DNA of 64,000 nt from Marinobacter xestospongiae (GTDB lineage Bacteria; Pseudomonadota; Gammaproteobacteria; Pseudomonadales; Oleiphilaceae), in assembly GCF_023156385.1 (NCBI RefSeq), contig NZ_JAKZAK010000029.1, positions 1 through 64,000 on the forward strand. The letters run 5' to 3'. This document shows, in pieces, positions 16,576 through 26,081 of the stretch. The translations under genes and the position numbers were made by a program. Positions within the stretch are counted from its first letter, which is position 1, and every line of letters begins with the position of its first letter. The notes below the pieces were generated by a model. It searched no databases, had not been told where the DNA came from, and was given only the letters and a program-made list of their open reading frames with translations.

Positions 16576-19500
16576 TCAGTACTGCATCACCTCTACGGTC
16601 TGGGAGAAGGAAGTGCCCGAGGAGATGCCACCGCCAACAATGTAGAGCCGATCCCCCAGGGTGGCGGTGGCGGCACCGTGCTTGGGTGCCGGCGATTTGG
16701 TCAGGCTGCGCCAGCTGTTGGTGGCCGGATCGTATTCCTCGGCTTCCTCAAACACGCCGGAGGCGGTGTTCGGGTCCTGCTCACCACCGATTACCTGCAC
16801 CTTGTTGTCCAGGGTGCCGACGCTCATCGCCCGGCGACCGGTGGGCATGGGTGCGCCCGCGCTCCAGTTGCCGGTACCGGGGTTAAATATCTCCACCGAG
16901 GTCAGCGTGGGATCAGCGGTGGCGCCACCGGCATCACGGGTACGGCCACCGAAGACGTACAGCTTGCCATCCACGGCCGCAGAGCCCGGATTGTCGCGAC
17001 GGGTCTGCATGGGCGCAACGCTGCTCCAGCTCTGGCTGCCGGGGTCATAGACCTCCACCGAGGCCAGGGACGCGCCGTTGTCGTCCATGCCACCAACCAC
17101 GTAGATCTCGCCATTGAGCACTTGGGCGGTGGGGCCGGAGCGACCCACCGCCATCGGCGGCAATGAGGTCCAGCTGTTGCTGCCGGGGTTGTATACTGCG
17201 GCGTTGGTCACTGCACCGGAGAACGGGCCGGTGGAGCCGCCAAAGACGTACAACTGGCCGTTATGGGCGACCACCGCCGGGTTCTCAACGCCAACGCCGG
17301 GCAGGTCCGCACCCTGGCTCCAACTGTCAGTGCCGGTGTCGTAGATCCACAGGCTGTTGAGATGGCCGGTGTTGTTCTTGCCGCCCACCGCGTAGACCCG
17401 GTCGCCAATGGCGGCGCCTGAGGCGTCCAGCAGCGGCACTGGCGTATTGGCCACGGTGCTCCAGCAACCCAGGCTCACGGGCACCAGGGTGGTGAGCTTG
17501 TTGCCGCCGAATTCACCCACAAACAGGGTGCCACCCGGGCCCACCGTCATTGGCAGTGGATCGTTGAAGCCGGTGATCAGGGGGCTGCCGTCCACGGCCA
17601 CCGTACCGGCCTGTCCCAACTCGACGCGGAACACATCGTCACCCACCGAATAGTTGGTGATCAGCAACTGGCCGTTGAGATACTCGCCCACGCAGCCGGT
17701 GCCACCCTGGAACTCGACAATGGCGTTGGACGACTTGTGATCTCCCAGGTTGAACAGCGGCGGCACGTAGTTGGGCAGTGGCGCTACCTGCTGGTAGGAG
17801 CCGTCTTTGAACACGCACTCATCTCGGTAGGGGTTGGGGTGGCCGTAGTATTGGTCCTGCTCGATCAGTAGCAGCAGATCGGGCTGGGTACCGGGGTTGT
17901 GGCCGCCATCCAGGTAGCTTGCGGTATCGCCAAACCCGAGGCACTGAGGCTGCGGGGTGGGCGGATAGGTACCGGTCACACCCAGGCCGTTGTCGGTGGC
18001 GTACATGTTGCCGTTGGTGTGGAACACGAAGTCATAGCTGTTGCGCAGGCCGGTGGCGTAGGTCACCACATCACACGGCGGCGGCCCATAGATGTCGGAC
18101 GTGTTGGCACAGCTGCCATCGAACGAAGGCGAGAACACGTTGGCCACCAGGATCGCCGCGCTCAGCGGCTGCTCGGCGCGATCGCCAAACTCCGAGTTGG
18201 AGTTGTTGGGCGCCCCGGCGCCGGTGTTGCCGCCCATGGCGATGTATAGCTGGTTGTCGTCCGGGCCGAAGTGAATGGAGTTGATGGAATGGTTGGCAAT
18301 CGCCCGGGGCAGGCCGGTGATGACATGGTTCACATCGGCAAACCCGGCTCCGCCCAGGGTGGTGACCATGCCCGAGTTGGCCTCGCCGTTGTTGACGGAG
18401 GGGCTGGAGTGGGCCACCCAGAGTTCCACGTTCGAGGCGGTGGAGAAGGGCGAGACGGTGATGCCGAGGGTAAGGCGGTTACCGACACTGTTGACCAGGG
18501 TATCGATAACTTCGTCGTCCACCACGTTCATGTTGGTATCAAACGTGAGCGCGTGGATGGTGCCAAACAGTTCGGTCACGTACAGCCGGTCGTCCGGGCC
18601 CCACACCATCGAGGTGGGGAAGCTGACGTTGTAGTTGCGGCGGATGAAGTCCACCACCGAGTTGGGCGACAGCGTGGTACCGCCCACCTGCAGGGTGAAC
18701 TCGTCGAACCGGTACACCGCAGGCTGTGGCGCCTTGCGATGGGTGGCAAAGATGCCGGTGAAGCTGCGGGTGCCGATTTCCGGATCGATACCGGCGGCGT
18801 CGAAGCTGAAGAACTCATCCGGGGGCGACAGTGTGCCCACCTGGATGGCGCTGCCGTCCTCGATCTTGTACCCCAGATCGACGTTGCGCTGGTAGGGGTT
18901 CACCTCCATGAACAGGGTGATGTCGGCGTCGGTGAGGCCGTCAACGCGAATGTTCTTGGTGGCCTCGGTGACACCGCCCAGCTCCATCAGATAGTGCAGG
19001 ATCAGCCCCCGGGGCGTCGACATCACCACCAGCTTGATGTAGTGATCCTCGTCGTTGCCAAACCACAGCCCGGCCTGCTCGTAGTTGCCGGTACCGACCG
19101 GCACATCCAGCATCTGGGCGGTGATCAGGGTGATCTGGTTGGGAGCGGCAAACCCCACCCCGAGCGCATTATCCAGATCGTTCTCGGTGCGGTACTGAAT
19201 GCCCTCGGTGGTGGTGAATTCCAGTACCCCCTCAAGGAACTTCATCTCCAGGTTGCCGGGTAGGTAGCCGCTGCCGTTGGAGGGCTTGTCCAGCCAGGTA
19301 AAGCCGGTGCCCCAGCCATTCTTGTCGGCAAAGTAGCCCTGGCCCTCGGTGAAGGTGAGCTGGTAGGGCAGATCCACCCGCACGTCTGAACACTGAACCG
19401 GGGCGCACTTGCCGCTGCTGGACAGCGACATGGTGACCGGCACATCAACCGAAGGGCCCGATGCCGGGGTGATGGTCAGGATTGCGCTGTAGCTGCCTGA

Positions 19501-21153
19501 GGCCTGGCCGGTGCTGTCCACGCTGACCTCCACCAGCTCCGGCGTGGTACCGGACGTGGGCGTGGCCGAGAGCCATGGCATATTGGTGCTCATGGTGAAC
19601 GGCTCGTTGCTGCTCTGGGAATGGCTGACGTCAAGAGTCTGGCTGGCGATGGCGGCATCCGGCGCGCCGGTGAAGGTGAGGCTGGTGGGCGCCACCAGAA
19701 TGCCGTGGTTGCCTTCGGTGATGGTAAAGGTGAAGGCCAGCGAGGCCGGATTCAGTCCGGCTGCCTCGGCAGTCACCGTGCCATTGTAGGTGCCGGCGGT
19801 CAGGCCGGCGGGATCGGCGATCACGGTGATGGTGGCCGGGGTGGTGCCGGAGTCGCCGGTGGCACTCAACCAGGGTGCGTCCGAGCTCAGGGTGAAGGTG
19901 GGGCTGCTGCCATCGGAACTGGTCAGCTGCACGGTGTGCTCCGCCACCGTGGCGTTGTCCACGTGGCGGGAGTCGGCGAGACTGCCCTGACTGAACGACA
20001 GCGTTGGGGTGTCATTGGCGACGCTGAAGAAATCCGACAGCACGTGGGTGCCGTTGTCCGTGGTGACCACCTCCGCGGTCAGGGTATGGCTGCCATCAGC
20101 CAGTGTGGTGGTATCAAACGGCTGGGCCTGGGTACTGGAGCCACCGGCAAGATCGTAGGGCGCCAGGTTCTCGGTCTGGGTGGGTGTGCCGGTTGCCTGG
20201 GGATTGTCCAGGTAGAAACGCACCTGGGAGACGTTGCCCAGGTCCGGTACAAACACATAGATGTCGCCCACGACCGTTGCGCCGTTGAGTGCCATCGGAT
20301 TGCTGCGGTCCGGAGACGGACTGAGCATCAGCTCAAACTGGCTGGGTTGATCCGGAATCACCTCCAGCTGAACCTGCATGGAGCCGCTATTTGCTCCGCT
20401 GCCGGTGGCTGTCACGGTGGCGGTGTAGTTGCCCGGGGCGAGGCCAGCCGGGTCCATGGTCAGGGTGACCGATAGGGGAACCGTACCGGAGGTGGGGTCA
20501 ACGGTCAGCCAACTGGCGTCGTCTGACAGGAACACCGTGTCCGCAAAGGCCGAGGTCGCATCCACCGTGACCGACGTGGTCTGGGTACTGTTGTCGCTTT
20601 CCAGCGTCGTGAAAGAGGCACTGCTGTTGCTGAAGGTCAGGGACGGATTGGCGTTATTGACGGTGAACGCTGCAGACAGGGTTTCGAGGCTGTTGTCGGT
20701 GTAGGTCACCTCGGCGTACACCGCATGCTGGCCGTCCGCCAACTGGGTTGAATCGAAGGCATTGCCGTTGCCATTGCCTACCGTGCCGTTGAAGTCGTAC
20801 GGCGCCAGGTTCTCGGTTTTCCAGGCACCTGCCGGGGGCGGGGCATCCAGATAGAAGCGCACCCGCTTGACGCCAGACGCTGGACTGGCGTGAATGTACA
20901 GGTCGCCCGCCACTTCACTGCCGTTCAACGCAAACGAGGCAGAGCGGTCAGGCAGGTAGCTGACCTGCAGGGTGGGCGCCGCCAGGGCAAGTGCAGGCAG
21001 CGTCGCCAGAAGCATCAGGGCCAGTGCCACCCCGTATCGGGCCCGGGCGAACAACCCGGGCCCTGGTTGAATCATGCCGAGCCAAAGCATCCGAAATACG
21101 GTCGACATCCGCAAATGCCTGCCGTTGAGATCGTTGTGTTTGTTGTAATTCAT
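16576..21153 (-). CDS. large secreted multidomain protein: Ig/BACON-like repeats, sorbosone-dehydrogenase-like propeller, Kelch propeller
   Basis: The 1525-aa protein starts at an ATG with a strong GAGGAG site. Its export signal is unusually long: about 35 polar and basic residues, then a hydrophobic core ending ALALA near 58. Outline: an Ig-like domain with FYLD and ENLAPYD (about 60-165), a BACON-like domain (170-265), a second copy of the Ig-like unit (270-380), two more BACON-like repeats ending near 580, a LamG-like sandwich (600-830), a glucose/sorbosone-dehydrogenase-like propeller (840-1210, with FGPDDNQLYIAMGG), and five to six Kelch repeats to the end (LYVFGG, IYVVGG, LYIVGG). It is probably cell-surface or extracellular and binds or oxidises carbohydrate-like ligands; enzyme activity is not proven. 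No LPXTG or obvious sorting tail is seen. Confidence 0.85.
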   Translation of the reverse strand: MNYNKHNDLNGRHLRMSTVFRMLWLGMIQPGPGLFARARYGVALALMLLATLPALALAAPTLQVSYLPDRSASFALNGSEVAGDLYIHASPASGVKRVRFYLDAPPPAGAWKTENLAPYDFNGTVGNGNGNAFDSTQLADGQHAVYAEVTYTDNSLETLSAAFTVNNANPSLTFSNSSASFTTLESDNSTQTTSVTVDATSAFADTVFLSDDASWLTVDPTSGTVPLSVTLTMDPAGLAPGNYTATVTATGSGANSGSMQVQLEVIPDQPSQFELMLSPSPDRSNPMALNGATVVGDIYVFVPDLGNVSQVRFYLDNPQATGTPTQTENLAPYDLAGGSSTQAQPFDTTTLADGSHTLTAEVVTTDNGTHVLSDFFSVANDTPTLSFSQGSLADSRHVDNATVAEHTVQLTSSDGSSPTFTLSSDAPWLSATGDSGTTPATITVIADPAGLTAGTYNGTVTAEAAGLNPASLAFTFTITEGNHGILVAPTSLTFTGAPDAAIASQTLDVSHSQSSNEPFTMSTNMPWLSATPTSGTTPELVEVSVDSTGQASGSYSAILTITPASGPSVDVPVTMSLSSSGKCAPVQCSDVRVDLPYQLTFTEGQGYFADKNGWGTGFTWLDKPSNGSGYLPGNLEMKFLEGVLEFTTTEGIQYRTENDLDNALGVGFAAPNQITLITAQMLDVPVGTGNYEQAGLWFGNDEDHYIKLVVMSTPRGLILHYLMELGGVTEATKNIRVDGLTDADITLFMEVNPYQRNVDLGYKIEDGSAIQVGTLSPPDEFFSFDAAGIDPEIGTRSFTGIFATHRKAPQPAVYRFDEFTLQVGGTTLSPNSVVDFIRRNYNVSFPTSMVWGPDDRLYVTELFGTIHALTFDTNMNVVDDEVIDTLVNSVGNRLTLGITVSPFSTASNVELWVAHSSPSVNNGEANSGMVTTLGGAGFADVNHVITGLPRAIANHSINSIHFGPDDNQLYIAMGGNTGAGAPNNSNSEFGDRAEQPLSAAILVANVFSPSFDGSCANTSDIYGPPPCDVVTYATGLRNSYDFVFHTNGNMYATDNGLGVTGTYPPTPQPQCLGFGDTASYLDGGHNPGTQPDLLLLIEQDQYYGHPNPYRDECVFKDGSYQQVAPLPNYVPPLFNLGDHKSSNAIVEFQGGTGCVGEYLNGQLLITNYSVGDDVFRVELGQAGTVAVDGSPLITGFNDPLPMTVGPGGTLFVGEFGGNKLTTLVPVSLGCWSTVANTPVPLLDASGAAIGDRVYAVGGKNNTGHLNSLWIYDTGTDSWSQGADLPGVGVENPAVVAHNGQLYVFGGSTGPFSGAVTNAAVYNPGSNSWTSLPPMAVGRSGPTAQVLNGEIYVVGGMDDNGASLASVEVYDPGSQSWSSVAPMQTRRDNPGSAAVDGKLYVFGGRTRDAGGATADPTLTSVEIFNPGTGNWSAGAPMPTGRRAMSVGTLDNKVQVIGGEQDPNTASGVFEEAEEYDPATNSWRSLTKSPAPKHGAATATLGDRLYIVGGGISSGTSFSQTVEVMQY

Positions 21154-21558
21154 CGGAACATCTCCTCACCGGCGCAGCAGCACCGTGGCAAAAGGAGCCG
21201 AGCCTAGCCTTCACTTCCCCGACAGCGTCAAGCTCGTACCCGCTTATAATAAAAAACAGGTAATAATATAAATAACCGCAGTACGTATTCGTTCACTGAT
21301 GCCTACGCATATTTGGTGCCAGAGACTGCTTAATTATGGAAATACCAACAAATATGGAGGGCATTTAAAAACCTGCTCGTCGAATATGTAAGATTCTCTG
21401 ACAAGACAGAAAACAATTCGTAAACATAACCGAATATCAGTCACCCGAAGGGGGAGGGAAAAGCAATGAAACGTAATTATGGCGATCTGCTTATTCTTGA
21501 AAGGGATAATCGAAATTCCGGTTAAGCGTGTTAATCAGAGGCTTCATAAAAACAGATA
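21154..21558 (-). promoter_or_regulatory. A+T-rich intergenic region upstream of the large secreted protein
   Basis: About 400 bases of markedly A+T-rich sequence with no gene. It separates the large gene from the PA14 lipoprotein terminator, so the large gene must have its own promoter here. I cannot point to defined -35/-10 boxes. Confidence 0.45.
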
Positions 21559-21587
21559 ATAAAAAAGCCGCCCTGATGTGGGCGGCT
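21559..21587 (-). terminator. rho-independent terminator of the PA14 lipoprotein gene
   Basis: AGCCGCCC (21566-21573) and GGGCGGCT (21580-21587) form a perfect 8-bp stem with a 6-base loop; on the minus strand a U-rich run follows (complement of AATAAAAAA). It lies 27 bases after the stop of the lipoprotein gene. Confidence 0.88.
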
Positions 21588-21613
21588 TTCAGTGTCAGGC
21601 GGGTGCTGCAGGA

Positions 21614-23584
21614 TTATTTCACGTCTGCAGACACCACATCTGATTTATCACTCTCATTGTTTTCGGTATCAACCACCGAGACCGCAAAATACCAGGTACC
21701 GGTTTCAGAGACCTCAATGGTTTTCTCCGTGAGATCGCTGGAAGCGGGCACCGAACTGGTCAAGTTGCCGGCGGACTGACCGTAGTAGATCTTGTAGGAC
21801 TTGATCTCACTGAGGGAGAGGCCCTGACCATCGGTTCTGGTGCCTGGTGCTGTCCAGCTGACGGTAACGGTTTTGGCATCGGGTGGCGGAACCGGGTCCG
21901 GATCCGGATCAACGATGATCGAACCACCTCCCACGTCCTCAAGGGTGTAGGGATCAAGCCCGGACTGGTAAGCCTCCAGATTGGAGATACCGCTGGTGTT
22001 GTTGACCAGACTGGCATCGGCGACATAGGCACTCAGGCCATAACGCAGCTCCCAGCTGTCGGGAATACCGTCGGAATCGGTATCCTGGGTACTTGTCGAT
22101 GCCGGATCGGGGGACTGCACGGTGTTCATCAGATCCACCTGCTGATCAGTGGTGGTATCTTCAATGGTCAGCCGGGCAAAGGCGCTCCCCGAACCTTCGT
22201 AGTTCTCCATGACCACGGTAACCGGCTCGCCGGCATTGAGATCGGTGTAGTAGTGGTTCTCCCGCTCACGGGCATCTCGCCAGTCGTCCACTACGCGCTC
22301 GCCATTAACGTAAAGGCGGGCACCGTCGTTGGTCCGGACAATGAACTTGTAGCGAACCGCACCACTGGTATGGGGCGGTGTGAACGAACCGCTCCAGCGG
22401 ACGCTGAACTCATCCGAAGGCATGCCGTTCATCGGGGAGCCTTTATCCCAGTCGAAATCGATAACGCCGTCTTCGCGGGTTGCGAAGAACTGGTCGAACT
22501 CGCGACCGTTGTAGTACTGCCCGGTAAATCCGGCCACCATCACATCCTCAACCACCGGGACTTCCTCGGCGCTGTTGGGGGAGGTGCCAGCGAGGTATTC
22601 ATCCAGATTTGAGTAGCCATCGCTATCGGCATCGAGGGCGGCATCGGTGGCATCGAGAGGGTTCATCTCAAAGGCGAACTCGGCACCGTCGGGGATGCCG
22701 TCGTTATCGCTGTCCGGATTGCCTTCGGAGGTGCCGATGAGAAACTCATCCGCTGCCGCCAGGAAATCACCGTCCGGATCTGACGTTGCGTCACTGGCGT
22801 CGTTGGGATTGAGGCCGTTGACCACCTCCCAGTTGTCATAGAGCCCGTCCTGATCCTGATCCAGGGGAGGGAACTCCTGCCTGAAGGCCAGGCCTTCACG
22901 ACCATCCAGGAAACCAACGCGGTAGCCTAGCGAGTAAGCTCCTTCATCCGATACCGGGGAGTCATCAACCGTGGTGGTTTTGGCGTAAGTGTGCAGGTAA
23001 GAGCCATCGATGATCTGGCGGGTAAAGCCGGGTCCTTCCCAGGCAACGGTAAAGTGGTCAGAGCCACCGCCTTCCTTGAAGCGAACCTCAAAGTAGTACT
23101 TGCTGTTGGCATCCAGCCTCTGGGGGCCCGACGTTTGTGAGCTGAACTTATCGAACTCGTACTGGCCGCTGTAGCTGGGCACCGACGCAATTTCCGCCGC
23201 GCCGCCCGGCGAGTTCGAGCTGCTCAGGTACAGCTGGGTTTCATCGTCACCGGATACGTAAAAGGTGTAGTCCCCGGAAACGGGTGGCTGGATATAGCCT
23301 CGAACGAGGGCGCCGTAGCGTCCCCCACGGTCCTTGGGCAGATCCAGCTGGGTGAGTTCGCCGATTTCGTCCGGGTTATCGGGGTACTGGGGCTGGCTGG
23401 TCATGTCAATGACGTCACCGCCGTCGATGGTGTTAAAAAAGTAGACCTGAACCTTGCCAGGTTCGCTGGTCTCGGGAATCGCGGCGGTTGGTGGCAGATC
23501 TTCGATATTGCGGGTATGCCAGCTCTGGCACCCGCTGATCAGTATCACCGCGCCACTCAGTAGAGAAATCTTTGCAATAGACAT
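21614..23584 (-). CDS. PA14-domain lipoprotein with calcium-type repeats and a C-terminal fibronectin III-like domain
   Basis: The 656-aa protein has a lipoprotein signal (LISGC, Cys19), so it is anchored to an envelope membrane. Two PA14-type beta-sandwiches are visible, about 45-190 and about 350-470 (VYFFNTIDGGDVID..., then FTGQYYNGREFDQFF with GARLYVNGERVVDDW). Between and after them lie aspartate-rich thrombospondin-3-like units (DQDQDGLYDNWE, DSDNDGIPDGAE, DADSDGYSNLDEY, DTDSDGIPDSWE), expected to bind Ca2+. The end (about 560-656) is fibronectin-III-like. PA14 domains usually bind sugars. With the neighbouring large secreted protein this suggests a surface glycan-binding or adhesion role. 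It has its own terminator. Confidence 0.85.
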   Translation of the reverse strand: MSIAKISLLSGAVILISGCQSWHTRNIEDLPPTAAIPETSEPGKVQVYFFNTIDGGDVIDMTSQPQYPDNPDEIGELTQLDLPKDRGGRYGALVRGYIQPPVSGDYTFYVSGDDETQLYLSSSNSPGGAAEIASVPSYSGQYEFDKFSSQTSGPQRLDANSKYYFEVRFKEGGGSDHFTVAWEGPGFTRQIIDGSYLHTYAKTTTVDDSPVSDEGAYSLGYRVGFLDGREGLAFRQEFPPLDQDQDGLYDNWEVVNGLNPNDASDATSDPDGDFLAAADEFLIGTSEGNPDSDNDGIPDGAEFAFEMNPLDATDAALDADSDGYSNLDEYLAGTSPNSAEEVPVVEDVMVAGFTGQYYNGREFDQFFATREDGVIDFDWDKGSPMNGMPSDEFSVRWSGSFTPPHTSGAVRYKFIVRTNDGARLYVNGERVVDDWRDARERENHYYTDLNAGEPVTVVMENYEGSGSAFARLTIEDTTTDQQVDLMNTVQSPDPASTSTQDTDSDGIPDSWELRYGLSAYVADASLVNNTSGISNLEAYQSGLDPYTLEDVGGGSIIVDPDPDPVPPPDAKTVTVSWTAPGTRTDGQGLSLSEIKSYKIYYGQSAGNLTSSVPASSDLTEKTIEVSETGTWYFAVSVVDTENNESDKSDVVSADVK

Positions 23585-23825
23585 AATCCACCCGCTGATT
23601 GGTATTGTGAACCGCCTGTTAAGTATTGTTTCAGGCTGTAATCGCTGCCAGTCGAAAGTAGGATTTTTTTGGTATTTGGAGTTGAGCCTTAGATCGGAAA
23701 ATTCTCAGTCAGGCACGGATCAGGCGTGCTGATGCGGCCAATTGACGGCGAACGTCGATATTCCTGCCTATGCTTGGAGAAGCGCTGGCCACTCACTCCA
23801 AGCCCAACCGTCGGGAGGTTCCGCC

Positions 23826-24650
23826 ATGACCGCTTTGAGGTTCACCGCCTGTTTCTGGCTGCTGCTGGCCTTCAGTCCGTGCAGTTACGGCGGCACCGCA
23901 TCGGTGACTGCCCTGATGGAGCGTTCAGGTCTGGCGGAGCAGGTACAGCGGATACCGGCCTCCGTCCGGGCCGGCCTGGTTCACGCCCAGCGCCTGGGTG
24001 ATCCGCTGCCGGAAGCCACGTTTGATGCCATGATCAGCAGCGCCCGTCGCACCATCGTCGCCCACGACATTCTGGCGGCGGTTGAACAGTCCCTGGCCCA
24101 GGCGCTGAGCGAATCGGAGATCGAGACGCTGCTGGCCTGGTACCAGTCGGATCTGGGACGGGAAATCATTGCGGCGGAAAAGCGGGTGGCTTCGGAGCAG
24201 GCCCAGGCCGAGATGTTCGCCACCGCGCCCAGCCTGTACCGGGACCAGCAACGGGTCGCCTTTGCCAGGCAGCTGGACAACCTGTTCCAGGCTTCGGATA
24301 TGGTGATCGGGCTGCAGGCCTACACCGGCACGGCGGTGTTCTCGGCACTGACGCTGGGCGAAACGCCGAACCACGAGGTGGACATCCAGGCGGTGCAGCA
24401 GCAGATCCTGAAAGAGATTGAGGCCTCCCGGCCGCTGGTGGAACAGGGCATTGTGCTGTCGTTCCTGTACGCCTACCAGAACCTGGACATGGCCAAACTG
24501 GAGAAGTACCAGTCGTTTCTGGAACGGCCGGCCACTCGCCGCTTCAACGACACCGTGGCCGACAGCCTGAACCAGGCTCTTCAGGCCGGCATTACCGACT
24601 TCGCCCGTCACCTGGCGAAGCTGCTGTCCGGGGATCTGCGACGTAGTTGA
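23826..24650 (+). CDS. secreted DUF2059-like protein
   Basis: The 274-aa protein has a signal peptide (MTALRFTACFWLLLAF, then a cut near SYGG) and is helical after that. The segment LLAWYQSDLGREIIAAEKR resembles the core of DUF2059, periplasmic helical proteins of unknown function. The ATG at 23826 is chosen because it gives a clean signal peptide; the frame is open 28 codons further. It stands alone, divergent from the PA14 lipoprotein gene and convergent with the DUF192 gene. Confidence 0.72.
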   Translation: MTALRFTACFWLLLAFSPCSYGGTASVTALMERSGLAEQVQRIPASVRAGLVHAQRLGDPLPEATFDAMISSARRTIVAHDILAAVEQSLAQALSESEIETLLAWYQSDLGREIIAAEKRVASEQAQAEMFATAPSLYRDQQRVAFARQLDNLFQASDMVIGLQAYTGTAVFSALTLGETPNHEVDIQAVQQQILKEIEASRPLVEQGIVLSFLYAYQNLDMAKLEKYQSFLERPATRRFNDTVADSLNQALQAGITDFARHLAKLLSGDLRRS

Positions 24651-24718
24651 TCAACGGTTGATCAAGGGTTGATCAAACGCTAAGTCAGAGTTGAACCAGA
24701 GTTAAACCAGAGTCAATC
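24646..24718. repeat. two adjacent 11-bp tandem triplets
   Basis: GTTGATCAACG, GTTGATCAAGG, GTTGATCAAAC run from 24646 to 24678; after a 7-base gap, CAGAGTTGAAC, CAGAGTTAAAC, CAGAGTCAATC run from 24686 to 24718. Both sets have exactly an 11-base period. They overlap the stop of the DUF2059-like gene and the stop of the convergent DUF192 gene. Confidence 0.9.
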
Positions 24719-25291
24719 AGACGCGCCAGAAGGCGCACCTGCTGATGGCCGGTCGAGAAGCCCAGGCGGCAGGATCACCCGATCACCCACCGCTAAACCG
24801 TGCCGCTTGAAGTAACCCTGGTTTACCTCCAGGGCTACCGAGAACGAGGCGCCCGCCGGGTAGGTGGGGCAATCGTCGCCACTGGGGCAGGGTGCCATGG
24901 CGCGGATGGCCACGATCTCACCGCTGGCCTTGAGATACGCGATATCCAGGGGAATCAGGGTGTGATACATCCAGAAGCCGAAGTCAGCCGCTCTCGGGGC
25001 CGGGTAGAGAAACAGCATGCCGGCATCCGCCGCCAGAGTCTCTCGTCCCATCAGCCCCTTCTGGCGCTGGGCGGGGGATGCCGCAATTTCAACCGAGAGC
25101 GTCGCGCGCTGGCCATCCCGGGACACCAGTTCGAGCTGAGTCCGTTCAAGCGGCCGGGTCTGGTGGGGCTCTTCGACCGAATCGGCCTGGGGCGGCCGGC
25201 AGCCGGCCAGCGTTGCAAAAAGCAATCCGCTGACCGAAAGGGCCAGGCTTGCCTTGAGGTATTGCCACTGCCAATGCCGCCGCTGACCCAT
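24713..25291 (-). CDS. DUF192 lipoprotein
   Basis: The 192-aa protein has a lipoprotein signal (LLFATLAGC) and a DUF192 domain: SPAQRQKGLMGRETLAADAG, FWMYHTLIPLDIAYL, and VALEVNQGYFKRHGLAVGD. DUF192 proteins are small beta-barrels of unknown function, often exported and linked to cell-surface or halocin-like contexts. The frame extends much further upstream over the permease gene, but the ATG at 25291, two bases after the permease stop, gives the proper signal. It is the last gene of the ABC exporter operon. Confidence 0.87.
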   Translation of the reverse strand: MGQRRHWQWQYLKASLALSVSGLLFATLAGCRPPQADSVEEPHQTRPLERTQLELVSRDGQRATLSVEIAASPAQRQKGLMGRETLAADAGMLFLYPAPRAADFGFWMYHTLIPLDIAYLKASGEIVAIRAMAPCPSGDDCPTYPAGASFSVALEVNQGYFKRHGLAVGDRVILPPGLLDRPSAGAPSGASD

Positions 25292-25293
25292 GG

Positions 25294-26055
25294 TCAGGTG
25301 CGCAGACGGTAGCCGGTCTTGAAGATCCACCAGATCGCGGTGAGACAGGCCATCATGAACACCAGAGTCATGCCCACGCTGATGCCCACATGGATGTCTG
25401 AAACACCGTAGAAGGCCCAGCGGAAACCACTGATCAGGTAGACCACCGGATTGAACAGGGTCACGGTCTGCCAGATCTCCGGCAGCATGTCGATGGAGTA
25501 GAAAGTGCCGCCCAGGAACACCAGTGGCGTCACAATCATCAACGGCACGATCTGGAGCTTCTCGAAGCCGTCGGCCCAGATGCCGATGATGAACCCGAAC
25601 AGGCTGAAAGTGATCGAGGTAAGCACCAGGAAGGCCACCATCCATACCGGGTGGAGTACGTGGTAGTCCACGAACAGCCGGGCGGTAAGCAGAATGATGG
25701 CACCGAGGATGACGGACTTGGTGGCTGCCGCCCCCACATAGCCCAGCACCACCTCAACGTAGGACACCGGCGCCGACAGCACCTCGTAGATGGTGCCGGA
25801 GAACTTCGGCATGTAGATGCCGAACGAGGCGTTGGAAATGCTCTGCATCAGCAGCGACAGCATCACCAGGCCGGGAATGATGAAGGCGCCATAACTGATA
25901 CCATCGATATCCCCCATCCGTGAACCGATGGCGGAGCCAAACACCACGAAATAGAGTGAGGTGGAAATCACCGGCGAGGCCACACTCTGCATCAGGGTGC
26001 GCCACATGCGGGCCATTTCAAATCGGTAGATTGCGCGAACGCCGTGTAGATTCAT
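25294..26055 (-). CDS. ABC-2 type exporter permease (YadH-like)
   Basis: A 253-aa membrane protein with six hydrophobic segments and the ABC-2 signature ([17 protein letters not shown] near the end, [16 protein letters not shown]). It pairs with the ATPase at 26082-27002 as in the E. coli yadG-yadH exporter, whose substrate is unknown. I use the ATG at 26055, 26 bases after the ATPase stop; a longer open frame overlaps the ATPase and is not real coding. The DUF192 lipoprotein follows after two bases. Confidence 0.9.
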   Translation of the reverse strand: MNLHGVRAIYRFEMARMWRTLMQSVASPVISTSLYFVVFGSAIGSRMGDIDGISYGAFIIPGLVMLSLLMQSISNASFGIYMPKFSGTIYEVLSAPVSYVEVVLGYVGAAATKSVILGAIILLTARLFVDYHVLHPVWMVAFLVLTSITFSLFGFIIGIWADGFEKLQIVPLMIVTPLVFLGGTFYSIDMLPEIWQTVTLFNPVVYLISGFRWAFYGVSDIHVGISVGMTLVFMMACLTAIWWIFKTGYRLRT

Positions 26056-26081
26056 GTCAGTCTCCTGCCCGTACGCGCACG

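Noticed and set aside
18271-19263. 330-aa plus-strand frame over the large secreted protein
   Set aside because: Antisense shadow; the minus-strand protein has recognisable repeats.
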